A stretch of DNA of 64,000 bases from contig DITA01000059.1 in NCBI GenBank assembly GCA_002422665.1, forward strand, positions 6,175 through 70,174, given 5' to 3'. Position numbers and translations under genes: made by a program. The notes under the pieces are model-generated. The model did not search any database. It was not told the DNA's origin and worked only from the letters and a program-made list of their open reading frames with translations. Of the stretch, positions 1 through 8,319 are shown piece by piece. Source of the DNA: Cloacibacterium caeni_C. GTDB lineage: Bacteria; Bacteroidota; Bacteroidia; Flavobacteriales; Weeksellaceae. How positions within the stretch are numbered: position 1 is the first letter of the stretch; every line of letters begins with the position of its first letter.

Positions 1-16
1 CTCCACATCCAACATC

Positions 17-64
17 ACATCATCACATCACCACATCATCACATCATCAAATCACCACATTATT
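17..64. repeat. 8-bp degenerate satellite (ACATCATC type)
   Basis: Six consecutive octamers are visible: ACATCATC, ACATCACC, ACATCATC, ACATCATC, AAATCACC and ACATTATT. The array may begin before the window. It lies about 70 bases upstream of the first gene. It resembles the other short-period arrays in this window but has an 8-bp period. Confidence 0.8.
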
Positions 65-136
65 TCTCCACCGTCACATTCTGTCCGTGTATAAACCTAA
101 TTTTGATGTACAAAATTTTAAAAAAAAGACAAAATC

Positions 137-841
137 ATGGAAAGAGAAATTGTTTTTGAAGTCCTTACAGAAGGCGGAAGCATCAGTATTGAAAGAGCCG
201 AAAATCCAGAAATAGGATTTGACTATTTTCTAAAAACTCAAGAAGCAGAAATTTTTGAGGATGAGACACCCGTAAATCAAACAAACGTTTTTGATAATTT
301 CTACGAACCTTTTGATGAAATCAATCAAAAATATGCTTGGTATAATTTGCATTTGAACTACATAGATGAAGATTTTAGTGAATATGCAACAGAAGAATTG
401 GTAAAAGTTCTTAATCAAAAACAAATAAAGACTTTGAAAAATCAAGAACTGTTGGAAGAAAAACTCCATTGCTTTTTTAATTGTAATGAAATTCCTGAAA
501 AAAATGGCTTAAAGAAAATGAAAATCAGCAGTTTGGTAAAGGTAACCGAACATGAATTTATAGAGCGCTATTTTGAGGAAGACCAAGAAATTGATAAAAA
601 ATATCAATTGAAAGGAACTTATGAAATGTGGACTGAAGAGCAACCTTATTATCTGAAAAATACAGAACTCATCAATTCTAGAAATTCCTTCGAGTTTTTA
701 GGTTACCTAGAAATTACGGGCAATAGTATTATTCTAAAAGACGAATGCGGAGAAATTTGCTATGTTTTGCCTTCGGATAAATATTTTATCTCGTTACAAC
801 CAGCGCAGATGATTAGAGAATGGTCTGCAATCACCTACTAG
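137..841 (+). CDS. hypothetical protein, 234 aa
   Basis: I do not recognise this protein. It begins at an ATG preceded by an A-rich stretch, is acidic and apparently soluble, and shows no signal peptide, membrane segment or catalytic motif. It is rich in Glu, Asn, Phe and Tyr, as is normal for this AT-rich genome. A 22-bp inverted repeat and then the type I restriction locus lie downstream on the same strand. Whether it belongs to that defence region or to the chromosomal backbone cannot be decided from sequence alone. The frame is long and uninterrupted, so the gene is probably real. Confidence 0.7.
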   Translation: MEREIVFEVLTEGGSISIERAENPEIGFDYFLKTQEAEIFEDETPVNQTNVFDNFYEPFDEINQKYAWYNLHLNYIDEDFSEYATEELVKVLNQKQIKTLKNQELLEEKLHCFFNCNEIPEKNGLKKMKISSLVKVTEHEFIERYFEEDQEIDKKYQLKGTYEMWTEEQPYYLKNTELINSRNSFEFLGYLEITGNSIILKDECGEICYVLPSDKYFISLQPAQMIREWSAITY

Positions 842-862
842 TCAAATTCGGGTTTTCTGTGG

Positions 863-944
863 GGTTTGTTCGTGGTTTGTTCGTGTTTCCTTCGAATCAG
901 CCTCGGAAAAGTACCATAAATTACGAACAAACCACGAACAAACC
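863..944. repeat. perfect 22-bp inverted repeat made of four 11-mers
   Basis: The left arm (863-884) is two head-to-tail copies of GGTTTGTTCGT. The right arm (923-944) is the exact reverse complement, two copies of ACGAACAAACC. The 38-base spacer holds no gene. The element lies between the first gene and hsdM. A long hairpin acting as a terminator, or an operator with four sites for a regulator of the restriction locus, are both possible. No U-tract follows either arm, which argues against a simple intrinsic terminator. Confidence 0.85.
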
Positions 945-1095
945 TAAAACTTAAGTAGAACTTGACTCAAAGAAAACTGCTAAAAAATACCTCTTTTAAG
1001 GTTTTCCTTAAGTGAGGAAATAGAGATTTTCATTATATTTACCATTCGTATAAATATTGATTAAAGAAAGAACAAAAACGTTCTATAATGATGTT

Positions 1096-2688
1096 ATGAC
1101 ACAGACCGATATTAAGAAGTTAGAGATAGAACTTTGGGAAGCTGCAGATGAATTGCGTGCCAATTCTAAACTGACGGCATCAGAATATAAAGACCCTCTT
1201 TTAGGATTAATCCTCTTGCGTTTTGCACAAAATAAATATGAGGAAGCCAAAGAAAATTTAGAAAAAAATCTTCCTATAAATCCTAGAACAGGACAGAGAA
1301 GAACCGCTACTAAAGATGATTATGCCGCAGCTGGAGCCATGATGCTTCCAGAAAAAGCACAATATGATTATCTGGCGAATTTGCCAGAAAGCGAAAACCT
1401 AGCCGAAGCCATCAATGAAGCCATGAAGCTGATAGAAGCAGATTATGAAGAATTGGCAGGTATACTTCCTAAAAATTACCAAGACCTTACTCCAGAAGAT
1501 GATACGGATAATAATCTATTGCCTAATTTGGTAAGGATTTTTAACAGTGATGCAGTAAAAAAAGCTAAAGGAGACGTTTTCGGGAGGATTTATGAATATT
1601 TTCTGATGAAATTCTCTATGCAAGGAGCCGGTGCTCAAGAAGGAGGAGAGTTCTTTACACCACCTTCTTTGGTACAACTGATTGTGAATTTTATACAGCC
1701 TAATCACGGTATTATTCATGATCCAGCTTGTGGTTCTGGCGGGATGTTTGTGCAGACTGCACATTTTATCAAAAATCACGAAAACAAAAGCGTAAACCAA
1801 GCCATCACCGTTTATGGCACCGAATACAAATCTAGCACGGTAAAACTGGCCAAAATGAACTTGGCTATTCATGGTATAGAAGGTAAAATAGCCAATAACA
1901 ACTCTTTTTACTCAGACCCGTTTGATTTGGTGGGGAAATGTGATTTTGTAATGGCTAATCCGCCGTTTAATGTAGATAAAGTAGATGCTAAAAATAAATT
2001 TTTGACAGAAGATAAGCGTTTGCCTTTTGGTGCGCCATTGACGGGAAAAGGAACTATAGGAAATGGCAACTATCTCTGGATACAGTATTTCTTGTCTTAC
2101 CTTAATGAAACGGGGAGAGCTGGTTTTGTAATGGCTTCTTCTGCTACTGATGCAGGAAATGCTGAAAAAAGAATACGCGAAGAACTTATAAAAACAGGAG
2201 CGGTAGAATGTATAGTTTCTGTGGGAAATAATTTTTTCTATACCAGAAGTTTGCCTTGTCATCTTTGGTTTTTTAACAAAGCCAAAAAAGAAAAGAACCA
2301 AATCCTGATGATAGATGCACGAAATGTGTACCGCAAAGTAAGCACTACGATTAATGATTTTTCTGAAGAGCAGTTAGAAGGATTGACGGCGATGCTGCAA
2401 CTCTACCGTGGCGAAAAGCCAGAACTCAGTGCAGATAATGCTTGGTTTAAGGAGCATTTCCCAGAAGGTGAATACAGAGATATAGAAGGGCTCTGCAAAA
2501 TAGTAAGCCTAGAAGAAGTAGCAGAACAGGATTATAGCTTAACCCCGGGAAGATATGTAGGTGTAAACATAGAAATAGATATGGATTTTGATTACCAAAG
2601 CCGTATTGCAGAATTACATAGTGAACTGGAAACGCTGAATGCTGAAGCAATACAACTGATGAACCAAATACAGAGTCTGAAGCTATGA
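1096..2688 (+). CDS. hsdM: type I restriction-modification DNA methyltransferase subunit M
   Basis: This is the modification subunit of a type I restriction system. It transfers a methyl group from S-adenosylmethionine to adenine N6 within the target chosen by HsdS. The N-terminal helical HsdM domain occupies about residues 1-140 and an N6-adenine methylase domain follows. The SAM-binding motif DPACGSGG lies near residues 210-217, and the catalytic NPPF motif of gamma-class N6-adenine methylases near 288. I place the start at the ATG at 1096 (530 aa) because it begins directly at the conserved TDIKKLEIELWEAADELR segment; the frame could also open at a TTG at 1057. The stop overlaps the hsdS start in an ATGA, indicating translational coupling. 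Confidence 0.95.
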   Translation: MTQTDIKKLEIELWEAADELRANSKLTASEYKDPLLGLILLRFAQNKYEEAKENLEKNLPINPRTGQRRTATKDDYAAAGAMMLPEKAQYDYLANLPESENLAEAINEAMKLIEADYEELAGILPKNYQDLTPEDDTDNNLLPNLVRIFNSDAVKKAKGDVFGRIYEYFLMKFSMQGAGAQEGGEFFTPPSLVQLIVNFIQPNHGIIHDPACGSGGMFVQTAHFIKNHENKSVNQAITVYGTEYKSSTVKLAKMNLAIHGIEGKIANNNSFYSDPFDLVGKCDFVMANPPFNVDKVDAKNKFLTEDKRLPFGAPLTGKGTIGNGNYLWIQYFLSYLNETGRAGFVMASSATDAGNAEKRIREELIKTGAVECIVSVGNNFFYTRSLPCHLWFFNKAKKEKNQILMIDARNVYRKVSTTINDFSEEQLEGLTAMLQLYRGEKPELSADNAWFKEHFPEGEYRDIEGLCKIVSLEEVAEQDYSLTPGRYVGVNIEIDMDFDYQSRIAELHSELETLNAEAIQLMNQIQSLKL

Positions 2689-3860
2689 GAGAGGGATGGG
2701 AATTAAAGGAGATTGGTGAGTTTGCAAAAGTTGTTGGAGGAGGAACGCCTTCTACAAAAATTGAAGAATATTGGAATGGAGATATACCATGGATAACTCC
2801 AAATGATTTATCAAACTATAATTTTAAATTTATTTTAAGAGGTGAAAGAAATATAACTGAAAGAGGATTGTTAAAATCATCTACTAAATTACATCCAAAA
2901 AATACAATTTTATTGACATCAAGAGCACCAATAGGGTACTTAGCAATTGCAGGTCAATCATTAACTACAAATCAAGGATTTCAAAGTATTATATGCAATG
3001 AAAATTTAGCAAACCCAAGTTATATATTTTACTGTTTGAAAGTTTATATTGATAAGATAAAAGCTGTTGCAAGCGGAGCTACTTTTCCCGAAGTTTCGGG
3101 TAAAAAAGTTAGCAAAGTTAAGATTCCACTTCCCCCATTAGAAACCCAGCGTAAAATCGCAAAGATATTGTCTAATTATGATGATTTGATAGAGAATAAT
3201 CTGAAGCGCATCAAAATATTAGAAGAAATGGCACAGCAAACCTACGAAGAGTGGTTTGTGCGTATGCGTTTTCCCGGTTATGAAACCACCAAAATAAATG
3301 AAACTACAGGTTTGCCAGAAGGTTGGGAGAGGGATTTAGTTGGAAATCAGTTAGATAAAATAAAGAGTACAACTAAAATAAAATCTTCTGAAATTCAAAA
3401 ATCAGGATTGTTCCCTGTTATTGATCAAAGTAGAGATTTTATAGCCGGATTTACAGATGATAGAGTAGCTGTTTTAAGATACTCAAATACTCCGTATATA
3501 GTTTTTGGAGATCATACTAGAGTTTTGAAACTTATTAATTTTGATTTTGCGAGAGGTGCAGATGGAACTCAAATAATTAAATCAAAGAATAAAAGAATGC
3601 CACAACATTTATTTTATTTCACTTTAATGAATATTGATTTATCCAATTATCATTATGCCAGACATTTTAAATATTTAAAAGATTCGGAGATTATTATACC
3701 GTCAGAATCTATTGCAAATACATTTGAAGATTTGGTAAAATTAAATTATGATATTATTTTTAATCTCCAATCTCAAAACCAGCGACTTCGAGAAGCGAGG
3801 GATATTCTCTTGCCACGATTAATGATGGGGCTAGTAGATGTAGATGATATAGACCTATAA
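2685..3860 (+). CDS. hsdS: type I restriction-modification specificity subunit S
   Basis: This subunit gives the type I complex its DNA target. The 391-residue protein has the classical layout: target recognition domain 1 (about residues 1-145), a central conserved helical region starting at LPPLETQRKIAKIL, target recognition domain 2 starting at GLPEGWERD (about 207-345), and a distal conserved helix ending in ARDILLPRLMMG. Two half-domains imply a bipartite recognition sequence. The recognition domains look more AT-rich than the conserved helices, as expected where domains are exchanged by recombination. It overlaps hsdM by 4 bp. The target sequence cannot be predicted here. Confidence 0.95.
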   Translation: MREGWELKEIGEFAKVVGGGTPSTKIEEYWNGDIPWITPNDLSNYNFKFILRGERNITERGLLKSSTKLHPKNTILLTSRAPIGYLAIAGQSLTTNQGFQSIICNENLANPSYIFYCLKVYIDKIKAVASGATFPEVSGKKVSKVKIPLPPLETQRKIAKILSNYDDLIENNLKRIKILEEMAQQTYEEWFVRMRFPGYETTKINETTGLPEGWERDLVGNQLDKIKSTTKIKSSEIQKSGLFPVIDQSRDFIAGFTDDRVAVLRYSNTPYIVFGDHTRVLKLINFDFARGADGTQIIKSKNKRMPQHLFYFTLMNIDLSNYHYARHFKYLKDSEIIIPSESIANTFEDLVKLNYDIIFNLQSQNQRLREARDILLPRLMMGLVDVDDIDL

Positions 3861-3880
3861 AAAACAAAAAATAAATAACC

Positions 3881-4180
3881 ATGAACAGTGACGCATTAAA
3901 CGAACAGTACCAGAAACTCTACCAAGAACTAGAAAACAATAACTACGAAGCAGAACAAGACGTTTACGACCTAGAACAGCAAGTAAGCGAAGAGCTGTCT
4001 TATGCTTTTGGCAAAGAAAAACATGCACTGCAATCTCTACTCCATAAAATAAAATCCATGAAAAAGGAATTTGATTTTTATGACGAAGAAGCCACGCTAG
4101 ACATGATGTTTCCTAATCGCCATGATGACGATTTTGACGAAGATGACATGAGCTATGATAGTGTTTTTGGGGATGATTAA
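3881..4180 (+). CDS. small, strongly acidic protein inside the type I R-M operon
   Basis: I do not recognise this 99-residue protein. It begins 20 bases after hsdS and ends 26 bases before the first DUF262 gene, so it is very probably co-transcribed. Residues 1-65 are helical and possibly coiled-coil, rich in Gln, Glu and Leu. The last 35 residues are an acidic tail with clusters such as HDDDFDEDDM. By my count it has roughly 28 Asp/Glu against about 8 Lys/Arg. Such charge is seen in DNA-mimic proteins and in chaperone-like or antitoxin partners, but there is no sequence match to support any of these. It could act as a regulator or accessory subunit of its neighbours; this is inference from position only. 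Confidence 0.75.
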   Translation: MNSDALNEQYQKLYQELENNNYEAEQDVYDLEQQVSEELSYAFGKEKHALQSLLHKIKSMKKEFDFYDEEATLDMMFPNRHDDDFDEDDMSYDSVFGDD

Positions 4181-4206
4181 GGGGTGATGAATTAATAAAA
4201 AAAAAT

Positions 4207-6189
4207 ATGGGAAATATTAATGAATTAGAACTAAAAGCAATACCCGAACTCCTTGGAAAGAATTTTTTTATTCCAGATTATCAAAGAGGTTATCGCTGGA
4301 CAGAGCTTAATATTAATCAATTATTGTCTGATATTTGGGATTTCACAAATAATGGAAAGGCAGATGATTTCTATTGTTTACAGCCTATAGTACTAAAAGA
4401 ATGTACAAAAGATGTTATAGAAAAATACAAATTAGAGTCTAATTATGATAATAATAGATGGTATGAAGTAATAGATGGGCAACAAAGATTAACAAGTATA
4501 AGATTAATTTTACAGCTTAATAATCTATTACAACCTCTATTAAAAATTTCAAACACTTTCAATGTGTTTTATGAAACCAGACCAGAACTCACAAATATTT
4601 TTAATAGTTTATCCTTAGAATCAAATAATGGTGAACTTTCTGTAGTGGTTAATTCTGAAAACATTGATAGTTTTTACATTACCTCTGGTCTTAGCAATAT
4701 TTTAAAATGGTTTACAACAGAAGGTGAAAAATATGAGAATAGGGCTTCTATTCATCAGTTTGCAACTTTTTTTGCGGCTTTTTATGGAAGCAAAGAGGGG
4801 GCTTCAAAATCTACTCAAGTACTTTGGTATTTGGTAAATGAAGATAGTGATAAAGCAAAAAGTATTTTTAAAAGATTAAATGATAGCAAAATACCATTAT
4901 CAAATTCTGAGCTTATTAAAGCATTATTTCTTTCAGAGAACAGTTATTATAAACCAGAATTCATAGAAGATAAAAAAAATCAACCAGTATTAGAGACCGA
5001 AAAAAAACAAAAACAGAATCATATAGCCAAAACCTGGGAGCTCTATGAGCATAATCTGGGAAATAAAAGTTTTTGGAGTTTTATAACGAACCGAAAAAAT
5101 GAAAAATATTCTTCAAATATTGAATTGCTTTTTGACTATATTTCTCGAAGATATACTCCAGAAAAAGCAAAAGAGGGTTTAAATAAAAATGACACCTTAT
5201 ATACATTCCTATATTTTGATCAAATGCTAAGGTCAGGAGAGGATCTCTGGGATATTTGGTTGAAGATAGAACAGTTCTACAATACTTTAGTTTATTGGTA
5301 TGAAGACAGAGAATTATATCATAAAATAGGTTATTTAGCAACCGTTACAGATGATACAGAAGTAATTTATTTATTAGATAGTGCAACTAAAATAAATAAA
5401 GACGAATTTTTAGAAGTTCTAGACGAAAAAATAAGAGATACAATAAATTTTGATATTGAAAATTTAAACTATGAGAAGAGTAAAGAACAATTAAAAAGAT
5501 TTTTGATTCTTTATAATATTGAGACTACCAGAAAACTAGAAAATAAAGAATTTTATCCTTTTGATTTACATAAAGGAAAAATTTGGAGTCTTGAACACAT
5601 TCATGCACAAAACTCAGACTATTTAAATAGAGATAATGAAGAAGAGTGGCGTATATGGCTTAGAGAGCATATTAACACATTGAAAAATCTTATAAATGCA
5701 GATTATGTAAATCAAGAAGAAAAAATAAAACTAAACTTTCTTCTTGTAGACCTTATCAAAACAAATGAATTACCCAAAATAGACTTTACGCTTTTTTTAA
5801 ATGAATTTAATAAAACGCTCAAGTTTTTTGAAGGCTTAGAAAATACAACAGGTTCTTATGCTACACATTCCATTGCTAACATAGCACTATTAGGATTAAA
5901 TGAAAATTCTGTTTTGAATAATTCAGTGTTTGAAACTAAAAGAAAATTAATACTTCAAATGGATGCAAATGGAATTTATATACCTATTTGTACTCGAAAT
6001 GTTTTTTTGAAATATTATAATATTAATAATGGAAACTTTGATACACAGCAGGCTTACTATTGGAGTACAAAAGATAAAAATAATTATTTAAAAGATATTC
6101 TAAAAATAATGGAGCCTTATATAAATAAAAATTCTTTCTCAACCCTTGAAAAGATTGTTGATTTAAAAAATACTATTTCAAATGAGTAA
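4207..6189 (+). CDS. DUF262/DUF1524 protein (GmrSD-like nuclease)
   Basis: This 660-residue protein has the two-part layout of GmrSD-type (type IV) restriction enzymes. An N-terminal DUF262 domain carries IPDYQRGYRW near residues 22-31, DGQQRLTSIRL near 95, and the RLNDSKIPLSNSELIKALF element near 222-240. A C-terminal DUF1524 domain of the His-Me finger nuclease type carries SLEHIHAQ at 461-468 (Glu463, His464, His466) and the late THSIANIALLG...N element near 553-580. In GmrSD relatives DUF262 binds nucleotide and DUF1524 cuts DNA, often modified phage DNA. The gene sits between hsdS and hsdR. Its composition looks more AT-rich than hsdM or hsdR, suggesting separate acquisition. The next gene overlaps it by 8 bp. 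The family call is firm; target and substrate are unknown. Confidence 0.88.
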   Translation: MGNINELELKAIPELLGKNFFIPDYQRGYRWTELNINQLLSDIWDFTNNGKADDFYCLQPIVLKECTKDVIEKYKLESNYDNNRWYEVIDGQQRLTSIRLILQLNNLLQPLLKISNTFNVFYETRPELTNIFNSLSLESNNGELSVVVNSENIDSFYITSGLSNILKWFTTEGEKYENRASIHQFATFFAAFYGSKEGASKSTQVLWYLVNEDSDKAKSIFKRLNDSKIPLSNSELIKALFLSENSYYKPEFIEDKKNQPVLETEKKQKQNHIAKTWELYEHNLGNKSFWSFITNRKNEKYSSNIELLFDYISRRYTPEKAKEGLNKNDTLYTFLYFDQMLRSGEDLWDIWLKIEQFYNTLVYWYEDRELYHKIGYLATVTDDTEVIYLLDSATKINKDEFLEVLDEKIRDTINFDIENLNYEKSKEQLKRFLILYNIETTRKLENKEFYPFDLHKGKIWSLEHIHAQNSDYLNRDNEEEWRIWLREHINTLKNLINADYVNQEEKIKLNFLLVDLIKTNELPKIDFTLFLNEFNKTLKFFEGLENTTGSYATHSIANIALLGLNENSVLNNSVFETKRKLILQMDANGIYIPICTRNVFLKYYNINNGNFDTQQAYYWSTKDKNNYLKDILKIMEPYINKNSFSTLEKIVDLKNTISNE

Positions 6190-8308
6190 TAAAACAGAAA
6201 CATTTTGGTCGTTGTTGGAAAAGAATAAAATTACAATACCAAAGATTCAGAGAGATTATGCATATGGAAGAAGTGATGCAAAATCTCAAGAGGTGAGACT
6301 AAACTTGCTTGAATCCATAAAAACAAAGATTGAAGAAGATGTTTATGAAATTCCATTAACACTAGATTTTGTCTATGGGAATTTATCTTCAGAAAAAGGA
6401 ATTATTCCAATAGATGGCCAGCAGAGATTAACTACATTATTTCTTTTACACTACTATGCAGCAAAAAAGATAGGGGAAAATGATGTATTAGATGTGCTTT
6501 TAAAATTTAGTTATGAAACTAGACATTCAGCCTCTCAGTTCTGTAAACTATTAATTAAAGAATTCGAAATAGATTTTGAAAGTGAAAACTCTATTTCGAA
6601 TCAAATATTAAATCAGGCAAAGTATCTCAATACTTTTAGTGATGACCCTACAATAAAATCAATGTTAGTAGTTTTAGATGAAATACATGAAATGTTTTAT
6701 GAAATAGAAAATTTATGTGAGATTTTAACAAAAGAAAATAGAATAGTTTTTTATTATATAAATCTTGAAGATTATAGTTTAACTGATGATTTATATATCA
6801 AAATGAATTCAAGAGGGAAAAGCCTCACTAAATATGAAATTTTCAAATCAAATTTTGAAGAGTTTTTAGAAGAAAAATATCTTAAGCATAAGGAGAGAAT
6901 TTCAAGAAAATTAGATGTAGAGTGGACTAATATGTTATGGAACGAAGGATGTGATGTAGATTCTTCTTTCCTTTCACTTTTAAAAAATATATTTATCATT
7001 ATTGAGTATGAAGAAAAAAAGTCTGTAGAGATCTTTGAAACTGAGAAGTGGTTTAAAGAGGTCATTTCTTCTGAAGAAAAACTATTGTATGTAGAAACGT
7101 TCTTTGATGTTTTTTCTAAACTCTCCAAAAATAAACATGATAATATTTCTAAATACTTTAATGAATTTTTGTACACAAGTGATGAAGATGCAGGCATAGC
7201 AGGCAAAATAAGAGTCTTTTATAATTCTAAAGAGAATTTATTTTTGTCAGCTTCAAAGGGGCAATTAGGATGGAGTGAACTTATATTCTTCTACTGTATT
7301 TTCTTATGTCTTAAAAATAATAAAGATTCTGAAAGTATGTTTCAAACTTATAGAATTATAAGAAATTTATTAGTGAATAGTTCATTTGAATTAAGACCGC
7401 AAAATATTCATTTGATGTTGAATGCTGTTAAACGATTTGTTGAAGATGGAAAATTACCTTCTGATACTTTCAATAAAAATCAGTTGATAGAAGAAGAATT
7501 TAAGTTTACAAATGATATAGATCACAATCTTCTTGAATTTGAGAATCATAATATTTTAAGGGGTTCTGTCGGTTTATTTATAAATACCTTCCCAGAAAAT
7601 TATACTTCTGTATTAGTTAATTTTAATAAACTATTCATTAACTATAAAGAAGAAACTTCATTTTTGAGAAAGTTAATTTTAAGTTTTGGAGATTATTCTC
7701 AATTAGATACAGATGAACGTAAACGATTATTTGTTCATAGGGAAGATGCTTGGAATAGCTTTTTTACAATAAATAATAGAAGAAAAGAACAAGATAAAAT
7801 TGTTAAGATAGTTTCAAATATACACTTTGAAACTTGCGAAAGTTTAGAAAACTTATTAACTGAAAATTTTTCAAACATTGATTTGCAAGACTGGAGATAT
7901 TATTTCATAAAATATGATGAAAAAATTCATTACAGAGAAACACAAGGTTATTTTTATTGGAAAGATTTTTTAAATAAACCTTTGGAAATAATCATGCTAA
8001 ATAGTAGTGTTGAATCAATCTCTAATTTAGAATGGAATGTTTTTAACTGGATTCTTTTTGATCTTAATCGAGAATTCTGTACATTAGACAATCATGGAGC
8101 ATCCAAATTAATAATTTACAAAAAAAGAATTGCTTTAAATGCTATACAAGATGCCTTTGAAATAAGTGTTTTAGGTGATAATCAAGAGTCTATAAATAAT
8201 TTAAAAGAGTCTCTTTTATTAACTACTGATAATAAATTTATTATACCTAATGGTGAAGACTACATTAAAATAGGTCAAAATATAATAGATAAAATAATTC
8301 AAAATTAA
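6182..8308 (+). CDS. second DUF262 protein without a recognisable DUF1524 domain
   Basis: The 708-residue product starts like its neighbour with a DUF262 domain: IPKIQRDYAYG near residues 19-29, IPIDGQQRLTTLFLL near 75-90, and MNSRGKSLTKYEIFKSN at about 208-224. The remaining ~480 residues are mostly helical-looking and contain no His-rich nuclease motif that I can see. It overlaps the preceding gene by 8 bp and ends 11 bases before hsdR, so the two DUF262 proteins and HsdR are probably translated from one message. It may be a partner or regulator of the nuclease-bearing DUF262 protein, or a separate effector with an unrecognised C-terminal domain. Similar DUF262 genes are known inside hsd loci elsewhere. 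Confidence 0.82.
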   Translation: MSNKTETFWSLLEKNKITIPKIQRDYAYGRSDAKSQEVRLNLLESIKTKIEEDVYEIPLTLDFVYGNLSSEKGIIPIDGQQRLTTLFLLHYYAAKKIGENDVLDVLLKFSYETRHSASQFCKLLIKEFEIDFESENSISNQILNQAKYLNTFSDDPTIKSMLVVLDEIHEMFYEIENLCEILTKENRIVFYYINLEDYSLTDDLYIKMNSRGKSLTKYEIFKSNFEEFLEEKYLKHKERISRKLDVEWTNMLWNEGCDVDSSFLSLLKNIFIIIEYEEKKSVEIFETEKWFKEVISSEEKLLYVETFFDVFSKLSKNKHDNISKYFNEFLYTSDEDAGIAGKIRVFYNSKENLFLSASKGQLGWSELIFFYCIFLCLKNNKDSESMFQTYRIIRNLLVNSSFELRPQNIHLMLNAVKRFVEDGKLPSDTFNKNQLIEEEFKFTNDIDHNLLEFENHNILRGSVGLFINTFPENYTSVLVNFNKLFINYKEETSFLRKLILSFGDYSQLDTDERKRLFVHREDAWNSFFTINNRRKEQDKIVKIVSNIHFETCESLENLLTENFSNIDLQDWRYYFIKYDEKIHYRETQGYFYWKDFLNKPLEIIMLNSSVESISNLEWNVFNWILFDLNREFCTLDNHGASKLIIYKKRIALNAIQDAFEISVLGDNQESINNLKESLLLTTDNKFIIPNGEDYIKIGQNIIDKIIQN

Positions 8309-8319
8309 TTATTTAAATC

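Noticed and set aside
1057..1095. Upstream TTG start for hsdM
   Set aside because: The extra 13 residues are not expected in HsdM, and the ATG at 1096 begins exactly at the conserved N-terminus.
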